DNA of 6,391 nt. It comes from DSWT01 sp035415725. Lineage in GTDB: Bacteria; Chloroflexota; Anaerolineae; B4-G1; SLSP01. The notes below the pieces were generated by a model. The model made no database searches and had not been told where the DNA came from. It saw only the letters and a program-made list of their open reading frames with translations. Numbering within the stretch: position 1 is the stretch's first letter; every line of letters begins with the position of its first letter. The DNA lies in the NCBI GenBank assembly GCA_035415725.1, contig DAOOGN010000142.1, positions 1 to 6,391 of the forward strand. The letters are read 5' to 3'. This document shows positions 6,344-6,391 of the stretch, piece by piece. Both the position numbers and the translations under genes were made by a program.

Positions 6344-6385
6344 TCTCGTAAAGTCGTACCTTAACAAGTCTCATAAAGTCGTACC
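6344..6385. repeat. Pair of 17-base direct repeats at the right edge
   Basis: TCTCGTAAAGTCGTACC (6344-6360) recurs as TCTCATAAAGTCGTACC (6369-6385) with one difference, separated by TTAACAAG, for a period of 25 bases. Six bases later the window ends, so whether more copies follow is unknown. Two units could be an operator pair for a gene beyond the edge, iteron-like sites, or the start of a longer array. Confidence 0.75.
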
Positions 6386-6391
6386 GGCGCA

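Larger units (their letters stand above)
5922..6391. other. 470-base non-coding, repeat-rich region
   Basis: I see no gene here. The open frames that cross it read as Pro/Gly/Arg low-complexity peptides made by C- and G-runs and are explained by the palindromes. The stretch holds, in order, the terminator-like hairpin, the right inverted-repeat arm, three TATGCCA motifs, a nested GC-rich palindrome, about 100 bases of unremarkable sequence (6239-6343) and a 17-base direct repeat at the edge. Confidence 0.75.

Overview
The window carries one compact five-gene block, all on the + strand (216-5921), with non-coding, repeat-rich DNA on both sides. In order it encodes an alpha/beta hydrolase of the monoacylglycerol lipase type, a double-domain sugar ABC ATPase (RbsA/MglA class), two different RbsC-type permeases, and a lipoprotein substrate-binding protein. 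The binding protein reads most like RhaS, the rhamnose-binding protein of rhizobial-type rhamnose importers, and less closely like LsrB (autoinducer-2). One ATPase, two non-identical permeases and one RhaS/LsrB-class receptor form a complete high-affinity carbohydrate importer. The order ATPase-permease-permease-receptor is also that of lsrACDB. No sugar kinase, isomerase, aldolase, mutarotase or regulator is present, so the substrate is inferred from the receptor alone.

Organism: a GC-rich bacterium with a diderm-independent lipoprotein receptor (lipobox LSGC). The intergenic GC-rich palindromes (CCCC-CTTGC-GGGG type hairpins) and the style of the transporter proteins suggest Chloroflexota, perhaps Anaerolineae. 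This is an inference from style, not from a marker gene.

Layout: 1-53 is one arm of a long inverted repeat. 54-215 is a leader with two small hairpins and a good ribosome-binding site. 216-1052 is the hydrolase, followed by a 116-base gap with no clear terminator. 1169-4824 holds the ATPase and both permeases, tightly packed, with an ATGA overlap at 2674-2677. 4825-4901 is a spacer with a small hairpin and a strong AGGAGG site ahead of the receptor gene at 4902-5921. A terminator-like hairpin follows, then the second arm of the inverted repeat (5990-6042, 52 of 53 positions matching 1-53), short TATGCCA repeats, a nested GC-rich palindromic element (6108-6238), and a 17-base direct repeat at the right edge (6344-6385). 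5922-6391 holds no convincing gene.

The transporter itself is a known class. The most notable feature is that the whole hydrolase-plus-importer block is bracketed by a nearly perfect 53-base inverted repeat about 5.9 kb apart, which could make it an invertible or mobile cassette, or could be a dispersed genomic repeat. The left arm runs off the window, so its full length and outer flank are unknown.
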